Assembly: GCA_025175895.1 (NCBI GenBank)
Contig: CM046005.1
Span: 62,706,325-62,770,324 of the forward strand
Source: Wurfbainia villosa
Lineage: Eukaryota > Streptophyta > Magnoliopsida > Zingiberales > Zingiberaceae
Length of the DNA: 64,000 nucleotides
Reading direction: 5' to 3'
Shown piece by piece: positions 1 through 9,653 of this stretch (its first letter is position 1; the number at the start of each line of letters is the position of its first letter). The notes beneath the pieces were generated by a model that worked only from the letters and a program-made list of their open reading frames with translations, was not told the DNA's origin and searched no databases. Position numbers and translations under genes: made by a program.

Positions 1-690
1 TAGAGTTGCATGCAAATCACATAAGTCACTATGCACTAATTCCACCTTATTGATTTTTTTCTTTCAATTTGTGGAAAAGACATTCTTGTTATTTTATTTA
101 ACATGCAAGTGTTGCATTTTCCATCATCATTTTGTGCACATTTTGGCAAAAGGTCTAACTTTATTATGTCATAAATTCTTTTATAAGGAACATGACCTAG
201 TCTAGAATGCCACAAAATAGTCGAAGACTCAATCAGGTACACAAAAGATGCATTCTTATTGATAGGCATAACATTGAACTTAAACATATCATTACAAAGA
301 TAACCCTTCCCAACAAACATCTCTCCCTTGGAAAGCACAAACTTATCAGTCTCAAAAACTAGTTTGAACCCAAACTTATTCAAAAGACTACCCGACACAA
401 GATTCTTTCTAACTTCGGGAACAAATAACATATTGGTTAAAGCAACAACCTTCCCAAAAGTGAATTTTAGATCTATCTCTCCTATGCCTTTGATGGGTAC
501 CATTGAGGAGTTTCCCATGTAGACAACAAAGTTTGGATCTTCAATTTTTCTTAAGTACTTGAAGAAGGCCTTATTCTTGCATATGTGTTGGGTGGCTCCC
601 GAGTCAACCCACCAGGTGAATTCTTCACCAACCATGTTGATTTTAGAAATCATGGCCACAAGCAGCTTCTCATCATTTCCTTTGATATAG
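1..690 (-). pseudogene. pol: Copia A protease and GAG-pre-integrase region (partial)
   Basis: Continuation of the element A polyprotein on the far side of A2. The aspartic-protease motif VDSGATQHIC is visible at about 570-610, followed by the NMLFVP...KNLVS block and the GAG-pre-integrase/zinc motif LWHSRLGH...CNTC (110-180). A shift in an A-rich run near 45-60 puts the integrase start (ELVHSD-like, read in another frame) out of register, and the gene then leaves the window. Because A2 separates it from gag it cannot be translated as one protein. Confidence 0.85.
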
Positions 691-694
691 CAGT
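690..694. repeat. TSD of A2 (GCAGT)
   Basis: Five-base target-site duplication; the matching copy is at 5778-5782, directly outside the LTR termini. It proves one insertion event into the element A coding region. Confidence 0.92.
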
Positions 695-1752
695 TGTTGG
701 ATCGAGAAGCATCGCTAGAGGGGGGGTGAATAGTGACCGTAAATATTTTATTTTTCGTTCCTTCGATACGCAAAGTAAGCACAGCGGAAAATAAATGAAC
801 ACGTTTATTTTACTTGGTTCACAACCCAGCGGTTGCTACTCCAAGGCCCTATCGGTCCTAGACCACGTACGAAGGGCAAAACACTATAACATCTCCTCCT
901 CGTTGGAGGTAGGAGACAACGATCACAAAACCGAATATACGAGGATGAGGCAACAAGCCTACCTCACCTCGTTATGAAGAAAAACAAAGAATACAATATC
1001 AAAAATATTACTTGATTCTGCTGCCGATGAAGAAGATCAAAACTTGACGTCGCGTCGGCATTATGACGATGTTGGAGCGTTGGCGTTGTAGGAGCACTTG
1101 ATGAATAAACTTGATGTGATTTGGAGATGGAATCCTCCCCTCCTTTTATAGACTTTGGCCTCTGAATTTGTCTCCTCTTATTTCGGAACGGATCATGAAG
1201 TTGTCCAAATTTTATCGCGTGGCGCGTCACAACGTTATCTGTTTGACCTAGCACAAAGTGAATCGCCGCGCCATCGGCCGATCGATACCTCCCATCACCG
1301 ATCGATGGGCATCGATTGATCGCTTCCATTTTCCAAGAATGATCGCCGGCTGGCCACTTCCCTGCAATAAGAGGTTAGCTCGGAAAATGATAAATACGAC
1401 GGTTTCTAACCGTCTGATCTCGACCTAGACCTTCCACAGGAAGTCTTAGTCGGATCGCCGCCTACGGTCATCCCCGTAAAGAGGACACGACCTTACAATC
1501 TCTCACTCACACGAGCTTACCTCGATAGTAGCTCTCGCTTCCGGCCTTCCACTCGATTCCTTCGGCTCCCTCCGAAGTCACTCGAGTGTCGCCCGACCAC
1601 CGCGGCTTCCTCCGGGTGTCGCTAGCCTTCACTCGGCTTTAACACTTTTCTGCACACTTGATTTAGCTCATGAGATAACAATGTAGACTTAACTTTGTGT
1701 CTTTGCCATAATCAAAACACAGGTTTGATTATCTAGTGCCCCTGCACCAACA
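695..1752 (-). repeat. A2 3' LTR (left copy)
   Basis: 1,058 bp, nearly identical to 4731-5777 except in a GATC/CGATCG-rich patch (1240-1370 against 5260-5395). On the minus strand it begins TGTTGGTGCAGGGGCAC and ends TCTCGATCCAACA. A TATA-like box (TATAAAAGGA on the minus strand) is at 1141-1150. A poly-C box (TATTCACCCCCC...CTAGC on the minus strand) is at 713-733 close to the LTR end. Confidence 0.9.
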
Positions 1753-2706
1753 ATCTCCCCCTTTTTGATCTATGGCAAATCAACACAAAGTTAAGGTAAA
1801 TTAAAGCATAAAACAAGTATAGTAAATGATGAATGTCATTTTCAAAAACTCCCCCTTAACCAAAACTCCCCCTTAACCCTAGGTGAGTTTTGAATAATTC
1901 TAAATTAAATAAATTAAATTTTGTGTTACTCCCCCTTAACTTTCGCTCTTCTCCCCCTTTTGCCATAAATCAAAACAAATGTTGGGGTTTTTATGTAAAA
2001 TAGCGGTTTAAAAACAATATGGTATATGCATGCATCAAGATAAATCAGCTATGAGTCCAAGCATGCGTCTAGCAGTAATTAGATAGATTGGTTCGAGGTG
2101 TGTCCCTCTGCACCAATACTCTAAAGGTTTGTAATATAACCCTTTAGGGTTAGTTTGCTCTCCCCCTTAGTCAAATATATGAAGTATAAGAGATGTAGGG
2201 GGCGCTAAACTTTGGCCTAAGAGTTGTTAAGTACAATAGTTGAGAAAATAAGTAGTATTTTGAAGAGGTTGTTTTAACTATATTTCAATTATCCTTAACA
2301 TCTCACCTGTGTCTATATGATCAAGCATGTTATACTTATGTGTTTTTGTGAGATGACTTCCAATTAAGTTGATTAAGTGCATTTAGGTTCAAGTAATTTT
2401 ATGTTAGATTTGGATTTGACCCTAGGCTTGTCAAGTTTACCTTTTCAAGATCATGGCTTCAGTGTCGGGCGAGGCACAGGGGCCTTCTTTTATCGGATCA
2501 TCGACCACTTCCTTAGACAAAGCTATTTTCAAGAAAATGATGACTTGACTCACCTAAGACTATTTCCTAGTCTAACTGGTTATTTTTTATGAAAAGAGTC
2601 TCCCCGAGGCTCAATCTTTTCGTAGGATTTTAGTTGGTTATGTACGTGTTCTAAGTGAGCTCACACGTTTTAAAGCACAAACTTTCTAAGTTAAAGCATG
2701 CAATTT
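1753..2706 (-). other. A2 3' noncoding region with several polypurine tracts
   Basis: No credible gene. The minus strand carries a polypurine tract directly before the 3' LTR (AAAAAGGGGGAGAT, 1753-1767). At least five further AAGGGGGAG-type tracts lie near 1849, 1868, 1929, 1951 and 2160. Multiple polypurine tracts before the 3' LTR are a known trait of Sireviruses. Between 2280 and 2700 the sequence is homologous to H at about 51.8-52.2 kb, so the pol deletion lies near 2280. Confidence 0.7.
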
Positions 2707-4238
2707 CTAAGTTGAAGCACAAACATGTTTTGTACTGGCTCCCCCTAGACCGTTGAATCGGTTCGGTCTATCCACATAGTGGATTTGGTCCTTGGGAACC
2801 CAGTACGGGTTGGATCCTAGAGTTGAAATCAAAAAGTTCTTAGGGACCCATGCTTGGACATGTTTCCTATGTCGACTTACAATCGACATATACGACCTAT
2901 TAGTCATGTTTGAGCTAAACCCTAGTCCAGCCTTGTTGTACACGGCCCTTTGAGATCCAAGTAGGAGGTAAAGTCCTTTGGATCCCGAAGTGAACCTTTC
3001 CAACGTGTTCCTAAGATCTTCAACTTGACTTTTCAAGAGAGAGTTCTCAACTTCGAGCTTTTCAGCTCGAGTTGGGTCCTCTTCTCGAACTTGACTAGTC
3101 GAAGAGGTTAGGGAGACCTTGTGTTTGAGGAGTTTGACCTCCTCAACCAGAGTCTCGACCTTGGACTGGACTTAACTAATTTCCTAGACAAAAACCTAAC
3201 CGTATTATGTAAAGTATTAAATAAAGTTCGACTCACTTTAAGGGTATCTTTTGAACCGGATGCGTATCCGTGGCTTGACTTGAAGGTAGCTTCGTAGTCC
3301 GAGTCATCCTCAGGTTCTGACTCAAGTTCAGGTTCGGTCTCCGTGTCTGACTCAATTGATTTCGCCATGAAAGCTATGTCTTCTTTGTTGTTCCAAGTTG
3401 CATGGAAGGCTTTCCTTGCTCCCTTTTTCTTTTGGTTCTCATTCTTCAATTTCCTCCTTTCTTGTCGAACTATTCTCCGCACAATGTTGACTATTATGGC
3501 CTCCTCTTCGGATTCGGATTCGTCTTCGGGTTCGAGTTCATCTACTTGCTTAGTAGGTGGCTTCCTTCTTTGTCCTGCAAGTAGAGAAATACCTCTCTCG
3601 GCCCGGACCACATTAGTTTGCTCATGAAGTTCAAACTCAGAAAATAATTCATCTAACCTAAGCTTCGAAAGGTCCTTAGAGACCTTGTAGACATCGACCA
3701 TGGATTCCCACAAGGTAGTTCTAGGGAAAGCATTTAAAGCGTACCTTATAAGGTCCCGGTTCTCTATGGCTTGCCCGATCGAATGAAGACCGTTGACGAT
3801 ATCTTGGATCCGTGCATGTAGTTGGGTGGCGGTCTCATGATCCTGCATCTTTAGATTGTACAGTTTATTTAAAAGTAAATCTCTTTTACATACCTTAGCA
3901 TCGGCCGTCCCTTCGTGTAAATCAATCAATTTGTTCCAGAGGTCTTTGGCGCTAATGAATGGTCCGATGCGGTTGAGTTCCTCCTTGGACAAGCCGCATT
4001 GCAATATTTGGGTTGCTCTTGCATCGGCTTCGATTTGCCTCTTGGTTGCATTTGTCCACTTGTTGAAATCCAAGGCCTCTCCTTGATCATTGGTGGGTAG
4101 AGCAAAGCCGGTTTGGATTATTATCCAAGTCTCGACTTGTGTTTTTAGAAAACACTCCATCCGACCTTTCCAATAACGGAAATCATTTCCGTTAAAGAAC
4201 GGAGGTCGGGTGGTGCTATACCCCTCAATGTGAGCCAT
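2707..4238 (-). pseudogene. gag: A2 gag (frameshifted, zinc knuckle absent)
   Basis: Sirevirus-like gag, start ATG at 4238 (MAHIEGYSTTRPPFF; FNGNDFRYWKGRMECFL is the usual capsid entry). The UBN2 core follows (ILQCGLSKEELNRIGPF, AKDLWNKLIDLHEGT, LLLNKLYNLKMQ...ATQLHARIQDIVN), then acidic and Lys/Arg-rich stretches. The first open frame ends at 3108 (376 aa). A one-base shift near 3170 moves the coiled-coil-like tail (KLEVENSLLKSQVEDL) into the frame that stays open to 2707, where WVPK-type repeats of the gag-pol junction occur. The CCHC knuckle expected between the basic region and the acidic tail, traceable in element H at about 52980-53020, is missing here. Nonfunctional or a partial capsid protein at best. 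Confidence 0.8.
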
Positions 4239-4716
4239 TAAATATCTTGCAAAATATGAATAAAAACCAAAGAGAATTCCAAGACTTGGTCTTGGATTAG
4301 TAGTGTGGGAAATAATAGGAAATAAATAGAAATAAATAAGGAGAATAAGAAACTAACAAAAACTCGAAACTTACGACCTTCGATGTCCCCGAAAGGGTAC
4401 TAAACGTTGGATTTTGGGGCTGGAAACAGCTTGTTACGAGGGTAAACCCTGGTAAGAAATGTAGATCTTTCTGAGAGCTTCGATTTGGTAGGTAGATCGT
4501 TATGTGAGTCCACTTGTGCGAAAAGTTATAGCCGTTTTACCGTCGGCTACTCCAAGAGAGAAAACTTGCAAGCACACAACCAAAAGAAACGTACCAAGAC
4601 TTCGTCTTGGATTAGTAGTGCGGGAGGAAAAAGACCAAAAAAAATACGAATCGAAAAATACGAACAGAAAACCAAAACGTGCTAGATTGGTGGTTTCACC
4701 AAATCTTAGCGCCCCC

Positions 4717-4728
4717 GCTCTGATACCA
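4717..4728 (-). other. A2 primer-binding site
   Basis: The minus strand reads TGGTATCAGAGC, complementary to the 3' end of initiator-Met tRNA, two bases inside the 5' LTR. It fixes the orientation of A2. Confidence 0.92.
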
Positions 4729-4730
4729 AT

Positions 4731-5777
4731 TGTTGGATCGAGAAGCGTCGCTAGAGGGGGGGGGGTGAATAGCGACCGTAAATCTTTTCTTTTTCGTTCG
4801 TTCGATACGCAAAGTAAGCACAGCAAAAAATAAATGAACACGTTTATTTTACTTGGTTCACAACCCAGCGGTTGCTACTCCAAGGCCTTATCGGTCCTAG
4901 ACCGCGTACGGAGGGCAAAGCACTATAACGTCTCCTCCTCGTTGGAGGTAGGAGACAACGATCACAAAACCAAATATACGAGGATGAGGCAACAAGCCTA
5001 CCTCACCTCGTTATAAAGAAAAACAAAGAATACAATATCAAAAATATTACTTGATTCTGCTGCCGACGAAGAAGATCGAAACTTGACGTCGCGTCGGCGT
5101 TATGACGATGTTGGAGCGTTGGCGTTGTAGGAGCACTTGATGAATAAACTTGATGTGATTTGGAGATGGAATCCTCCCCTCCTTTTATAGACTTTGGCCT
5201 CTGAATTTGTCTCCTCTTATTTCGGAACGGATCATGAAGTTGTCCAAATTTTATCGCGAAGTGGCGTCGCGTTATCCATTTGACCTAGCGTAAAGCGAAT
5301 CATCGCCATCGATCGGTGATGCATCCCATCGATCGACCGATGGGCATCGCTGATCGCTCCATTTTTCGAATGATCGCCACCACTTCGCAATAAGAGGTTA
5401 GCTCGGAAAATGATAAATACGACGGTTTCTAACCGTCCGATCTCGACCTAGACCTTCCACAGGAAGTCTTAGTTGGATCGCCGCCTACGGTCATCCCCGT
5501 AAAGAGGACATGACCTTACAATCTCTCACTCACACGAGCTTACCTCGATAGTAGCTCTCGCTTCCGGCCTTCCACTCGATTCCTTCGGCTCCCTCCGAAG
5601 TCACTCGAGTGTCGCCCGACCACCGCGGCTTCCTCCGGGTGTCGCTAGCCTTCAGCTCCAGCTTTAACACTTTTCTGCACACTTGATTTAGCTCGTGAGA
5701 TAACAATGTAGACTTAACTTTGTGTCTTTGCCATAATCAAAACACAGGTTCGATTATCTAGTGCCCCTGCACCAACA
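4731..5777 (-). repeat. A2 5' LTR (right copy)
   Basis: 1,047 bp; this copy would hold the active promoter for the minus-strand transcript. TATA-like box at 5180-5189, poly-C box at 4750-4772. It is directly followed on the minus strand by the primer-binding site. Confidence 0.9.
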
Positions 5778-5782
5778 GCAGT

Positions 5783-6579
5783 TTGGAGCATTTCCACTTT
5801 TAATAAGAAGTCGACACTCATACTTGTAGTATCCTTCCTTCTTGCAATGATAGCACTTTCCTTTCTTCTTTTTGTTCTTGTCATTGACTTGCTTCCTTGG
5901 CCTGCCTTAATGACATTCACTTTGGTAGTTGGATTTTTGCCTTTTTCATCCTCTTTTGATTGAGAGTTACTTTCATGCATTCTTAACTCTTCTTCAATAT
6001 GGAGAGAGTTAGCTAGACTTTCGAGCGAGATCTCTTCCTTTTTATGTTTGAAGTCTTTCCAAGATGGAGGGAGTTTATCAATGAGAGCACTAACAATTAT
6101 AGTTTCATCCATAAGCATGTTATGTTTAGAAAAGTGATTAAGCATCCTTTCTAGTTCAAAAAATTGTTGCATGATGGGCCTATTGTCCATCATTTTGTGG
6201 TTAAAGAAAGTAGAGACTAGGAATTTCTTACTTGTAGAATCTTCCCTCATATACCTTGTCTCTAATTTCTCCCATAACTCCTTGGCAGTTGGCACCATGT
6301 GGTAGACTGGTAGATGTTGAAGAGATTGTCACACATCACATTTAAGATGTGCCCCCAACATATCTCATTACATGTCTCCAACTTTTACTTGGCTTGGAGT
6401 TCATCTAGCGTGTCCTCCTCCTCCCCTTCATGCACCGGTTTGGGTGTGTTGAGCACGTATACCACCTTGAGAGCCACCAAGAGAAAGTTGACTCTCTTCT
6501 TCCAATGGGTGCAGTTGCCACTATCAAACCTCTCAAGTTTAACTATACTAGAGGTGAAATCTTTTACTGTACTAGCCAT
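5783..6579 (-). pseudogene. gag: Gag of copia element A (frameshifted, split)
   Basis: Capsid-precursor gag of a Ty1/copia element, which would form the virus-like particle. The N-terminal part starts with ATG at 6579 (MASTVKDF...; a HWKKRVNFLL-type segment typical of copia gag) and meets a stop at 6385. A frameshift near 6300 is needed to reach the UBN2-like part (from 6298: ELWEKLETRYM, KKFLVS, LPPSWKDFKHK, and an acidic, hydrophilic tail). The reading frame then runs into the A2 insertion at 5782. A Lys/Arg-rich stretch just before the break (5830-5900) is where a zinc knuckle would be expected, but it is not clear. Nonfunctional as it stands. Confidence 0.8.
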
Positions 6580-7008
6580 TTGATTGGTGGAGATAAAGCC
6601 TTAAGATTGTTGGTCTGAGTCTACCCAAACAACCAAACCAAATGGAAATTTTAGGAAAGGAAATATTGCATTAGAATGAGGACTTCAAATCATATTACAA
6701 ACACTGCCTTAGGCTTTATTTGGTCTCTATTTTATGCAATTACTAATGACCAAATATCCTTTAGGATTAGATGAAGCTAATTGTCTAAATATTTGCACTA
6801 ACAAATGAAAATTCAAAAATAAAGGAAAGGAGAGCAAGATTGTTCTTCTGTTTGCATCCAACTCGGTCTATTTAAAGACTTCAAGAAGTCATGACTTTTT
6901 GAACCAAAGTCACGACCTTTTTTTTTTGCAATCATTTTCATTATTTAAAATATCCAACATTATCTATATCTATATCTATATGATGATAAATTTCTAGAGA
7001 GTTATCTA
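6580..7008. other. Unassigned AT-rich interval
   Basis: About 430 bp between the gag start of element A and the next LTR fragment. It may contain the degenerate 5' LTR of A, but I find no initiator-tRNA site and no pair of LTR ends. It holds a T-run (6919-6928) and a short TATC/TATATC repeat (6962-6980). No gene seen. Confidence 0.5.
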
Positions 7009-7051
7009 TGTTCGTGCAGAGAGCACCACTCCTTAGTTTTGATGTATGAAC
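7009..7051 (+). repeat. Start of an older Sirevirus-like LTR fragment
   Basis: Begins TGTTCGTGCAGAGAGC, like the Sirevirus LTR start TGTTGGTGCA with one change, followed by a TTAGTTTTGATG segment. It is cut by element B and resumes at 25240. The left boundary is inferred from similarity only. Confidence 0.4.
7047..7051. repeat. TSD of B (TGAAC)
   Basis: Perfect five-base duplication; partner at 25240-25244, 18 kb away. It proves that everything between the two copies, including element C, entered as B or later. Confidence 0.92.
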
Positions 7052-7521
7052 TGTTGGTGCAATCGACCCAGGTCACGAGTGACCAGACTCGAGTTTGACT
7101 CGAGTGATGTTTTGATGTTTGACAAAATGAGTTGACATTGATGTTTAACATTGATGTCTATTAATGTTTTGGGGAGATTGTTTGTACAATCGACCCGGGT
7201 TATGATTAACCAGACTCGAGTTTGACTCGAGAGAGACTTTGATGGTTGACTGGAGTTGAGCATGTCATGGAAAGTCCAAGTCTTGAGTACTTGGCATGTA
7301 AAGTCCAAGCATGGGTCTTGGCAAGGAAAAGTCCAAGCATGGATCTTGGCATGGAAAGTCCAACATGGGTTGGCAAGGGAAAGTCCAAGTTTGAGTCTTG
7401 GCATTTGAGAAGTCCAAGGGGTTTGACATTGGCGGCGTAAAGTCCAAGCGGGAGTCTTGGCAGCGTAAGTCCAATGGTTTGCGGCGTAAAGTCCAAGCGG
7501 AGTCTTGGCGGCGTAAGTCCA
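7052..7521 (+). repeat. B 5' LTR, first part
   Basis: Starts TGTTGGTGCAATCGACCC. Contains a degenerate tandem array (about 7258-7521) built on AAGTCCAAG...GTCTTGGC in 20-35-bp units. Cut by element C after 7521. Open frames in this stretch are translations of the array. Confidence 0.88.
7517..7521. repeat. TSD of C (GTCCA)
   Basis: Perfect five-base duplication with 16699-16703; an empty copy of the target is seen in B's other LTR at 24147-24151. Confidence 0.93.
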
Positions 7522-9620
7522 TGTTGGGAGTTGCTTCGGAGGCTCAGTGGCTCCCATGTCCCCGGATTAAAATTTTCACTAATGAAAGAATTAATCCGGA
7601 TGGGATGAGTTTCCTTAGCACAACCTATTCGTCGTCGTGCTAACAACTTGAGTGGTCGCTTGAACAAACTAGTTGTTCAAGCAACACAACTCTTCTAGTT
7701 GATTAGCCGCGGAAGAGACGACGGACGGATCGCCGGTTTTTGTATTTGTCTTTGGGGTCCATGATTATACAATATATATACATACGCACACATGTATAAT
7801 CAACACTAAAAGGAACATGCTCAGATCTGAAAATAAAGTTATAAAACTTTATACCTTACGATCTTCTACCATATGTCCTATCCTTTTCATGGACGACGTG
7901 TGGACGAAGATCCTCCACGAGTAGAAGGCTTCTAGATCGCGTTCTTCCCTTCCTTGTCCGCTGCGAACAAAGAGAAGAACCAACAAACACCTATCCTTTC
8001 TAGAACTGACCACCAAATTAGGGAATTTGATGCAACCGCCGGCCAAGGAACAAGTGGATGATGCGCCGGCCACCAATGGAAGGAGAACCGCCGGCCACCT
8101 TGGAGAGATTGAAGGAGTGAACGCTGGCCACCAATGGAGGGAGAACCACCGACCAAGGAATAAGAGAGAGGCCTAGAGGATGGGCACCGGCCAAGTCTTG
8201 ATGGAGGAAGATGGGCACCGACAACAAGGAGAAGAGATGGTTGCCGCCCAAGCCTTTGCTCCAAAACCCTAGCCGCCCACTTTGAGAAGAGCCAAACCCT
8301 AACTACAATTCAATTAATTCTTGCCGCCCAAGCTTAAGCCTTCTATTTATAGAATTGGGCTTAAGCCTCCTTTAATCTCCACTGTCGGATCTAGGGATTT
8401 AATCTCCACCGTCGGATCTAGGGTTTTATCCCAACCGTCGGATCTAGGGTTTCATCCCAACCGTCGGATCTAGGATTTCATCCCAACCATCGGATCTAGG
8501 GTTTCATCCCATCTGTCGGATCTAGGGTTTTATCCCAACCGTCGGATCTAGGGATTTAATCCCAACCGTCGATTCTAGGGTTTCATCCTAACCATCGGAT
8601 CTAGGGATTTAATCCCAACCGTTGGTTCTAGGGTTTCATCCTAACCATCGGATCTAGGGATTTAATCCCAACCGTTGGTTCTAGGTTTTATTTTACATTC
8701 TTGGATCTAGACTTCACAAGGATTATATTAAGCTACGATAGGAACCATAAGGAGGAGTTGGATCTTGGCCACCCGATGGATCGGAACCACACAAACTTGA
8801 TCCATCAATGATGTTCCATCCACTAGAGGATCATCATTGAACTACCTCACCAACCCCCATAAATTAATATGGGCTCCACATATTATTTGTACATTAATCT
8901 CCCCATGTTTAAGATATCGAATGTCCGTCAATTAATTGATTTACTGACCATCAATTAATTAACATCTAATTCCTCGAGTAGTACCACTCAACCTTATCAT
9001 CATGTTGACTAAGTCAACCAGCTGGGTTTACATGATGAACCTTATGAGCTCCTCAAGGGGACATCATCAACCTAATATATAGGACACGATTTCCTCCTAT
9101 AATCAACGACACACCATGTAAATAATATCATTTCCCAACTTACCGGGCATATTGATTTAATCCATCTAAATCTCACCCTCTGGTAAATCAAAGAAATAAA
9201 TACTAAGTACATGTGTCCGTTATTATATCGGGATTAAGAGCATGTACAACATAATATCCGAGGTCCGATTCAATTATGTAGTCAGTACTAAATTGAATCA
9301 CCTCTATGTCGATCCTGCTCAATACACCTAAGTGTACTAGTGTAACTTTATGTTCAAGACAAAACAATACCAAGCTACATTACAACCATGCCAATGGTTT
9401 GTCCAAAACCATCTTGGTCGTGAGCCTCTACTTATATTTTACAAGGGACTGATAACATGATCTTCTGTGCCACACTAAGCACCATGTTATCTACAATGTA
9501 AAATATTAGACAATATGCACACATATAAATATATAAAGTGCAAACAATGATCATGTGATTCTTATTCCAAAATAAAATGTTCATACAAAAAGAGCTTGGC
9601 TTTCAGTATACATTCCAACA
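7522..9620 (-). repeat. C 3' LTR (left copy)
   Basis: 2,099 bp. Minus strand begins TGTTGGAATGTATACTGAAAGC and ends CTCCCAACA. TATA box CTATAAATAG on the minus strand at 8343-8352. An array of about twelve 26-27-bp units lies directly upstream of it (8378-8690). Minus-strand open frames in 7849-8264 are LTR sequence, not a gene. Confidence 0.92.
8378..8690 (-). repeat. 26-27-bp array in C 3' LTR
   Basis: About twelve units with core GTCGGATCTAGGG, ending about 25 bp from the TATA box, so in U3. The other LTR of C has about eleven. Likely an upstream promoter array; function is inferred from position. Confidence 0.85.
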
Positions 9621-9632
9621 ATCTCCCACTTA
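9621..9632 (-). other. C polypurine tract
   Basis: The minus strand reads AAGTGGGAGAT immediately before the 3' LTR; primer for plus-strand DNA synthesis in this family (the same AGTGGGAGAT occurs in E, F and G). Confidence 0.85.
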
Positions 9633-9653
9633 TACTAAAAGATTATGCCATCA

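Larger units (their letters stand above)
695..5777 (-). mobile_element. Element A2: pol-less Sirevirus-like LTR retrotransposon
   Basis: A 5.08-kb element inserted in element A. It is flanked by a perfect 5-bp TSD, GCAGT (690-694 and 5778-5782), and its LTR termini are TGTTGG...CCAACA. Read on the minus strand it has a 5' LTR (5777-4731), primer-binding site (4728-4717), gag (4238 to about 2707), a long 3' noncoding region and a 3' LTR (1752-695). There is no protease, integrase, RT or RNase H. Comparison with element H (same family, pol remnants at 48.7-51.7 kb) shows that the missing segment is essentially pol. It is therefore a non-autonomous derivative that would depend on proteins from another element. 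Confidence 0.9.
1..6579 (-). mobile_element. Copia element A, truncated 5' half, interrupted
   Basis: A minus-strand Ty1/copia fragment. Gag lies at 6579-5783; protease and GAG-pre-integrase lie at 690-36, with the integrase start running off the left edge. The two halves are separated by element A2 (695-5777) and join exactly at the GCAGT target-site duplication. No LTR or primer-binding site can be recognised to the right of gag, so the 5' end is undefined. RT and RNase H, if present, lie beyond the window. The family differs from all other elements here; I do not assign a lineage. Confidence 0.85.

Noticed and set aside
7033..7557. Open frames rich in LGLYAAN/WTFPCQ (also 23693-24235, 36310-36853, 41296-42072)
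   Set aside because: All are readings of the AAGTCCAAG/TTGGC array in B- and D-type LTRs, in several frames at once.
7849..8264. Minus-strand frames of 75-110 aa (also 14953-15412 and 25952-26314)
   Set aside because: They lie in C and E LTRs downstream of the TATA box, change frame between LTR copies and contain no recognisable domain.
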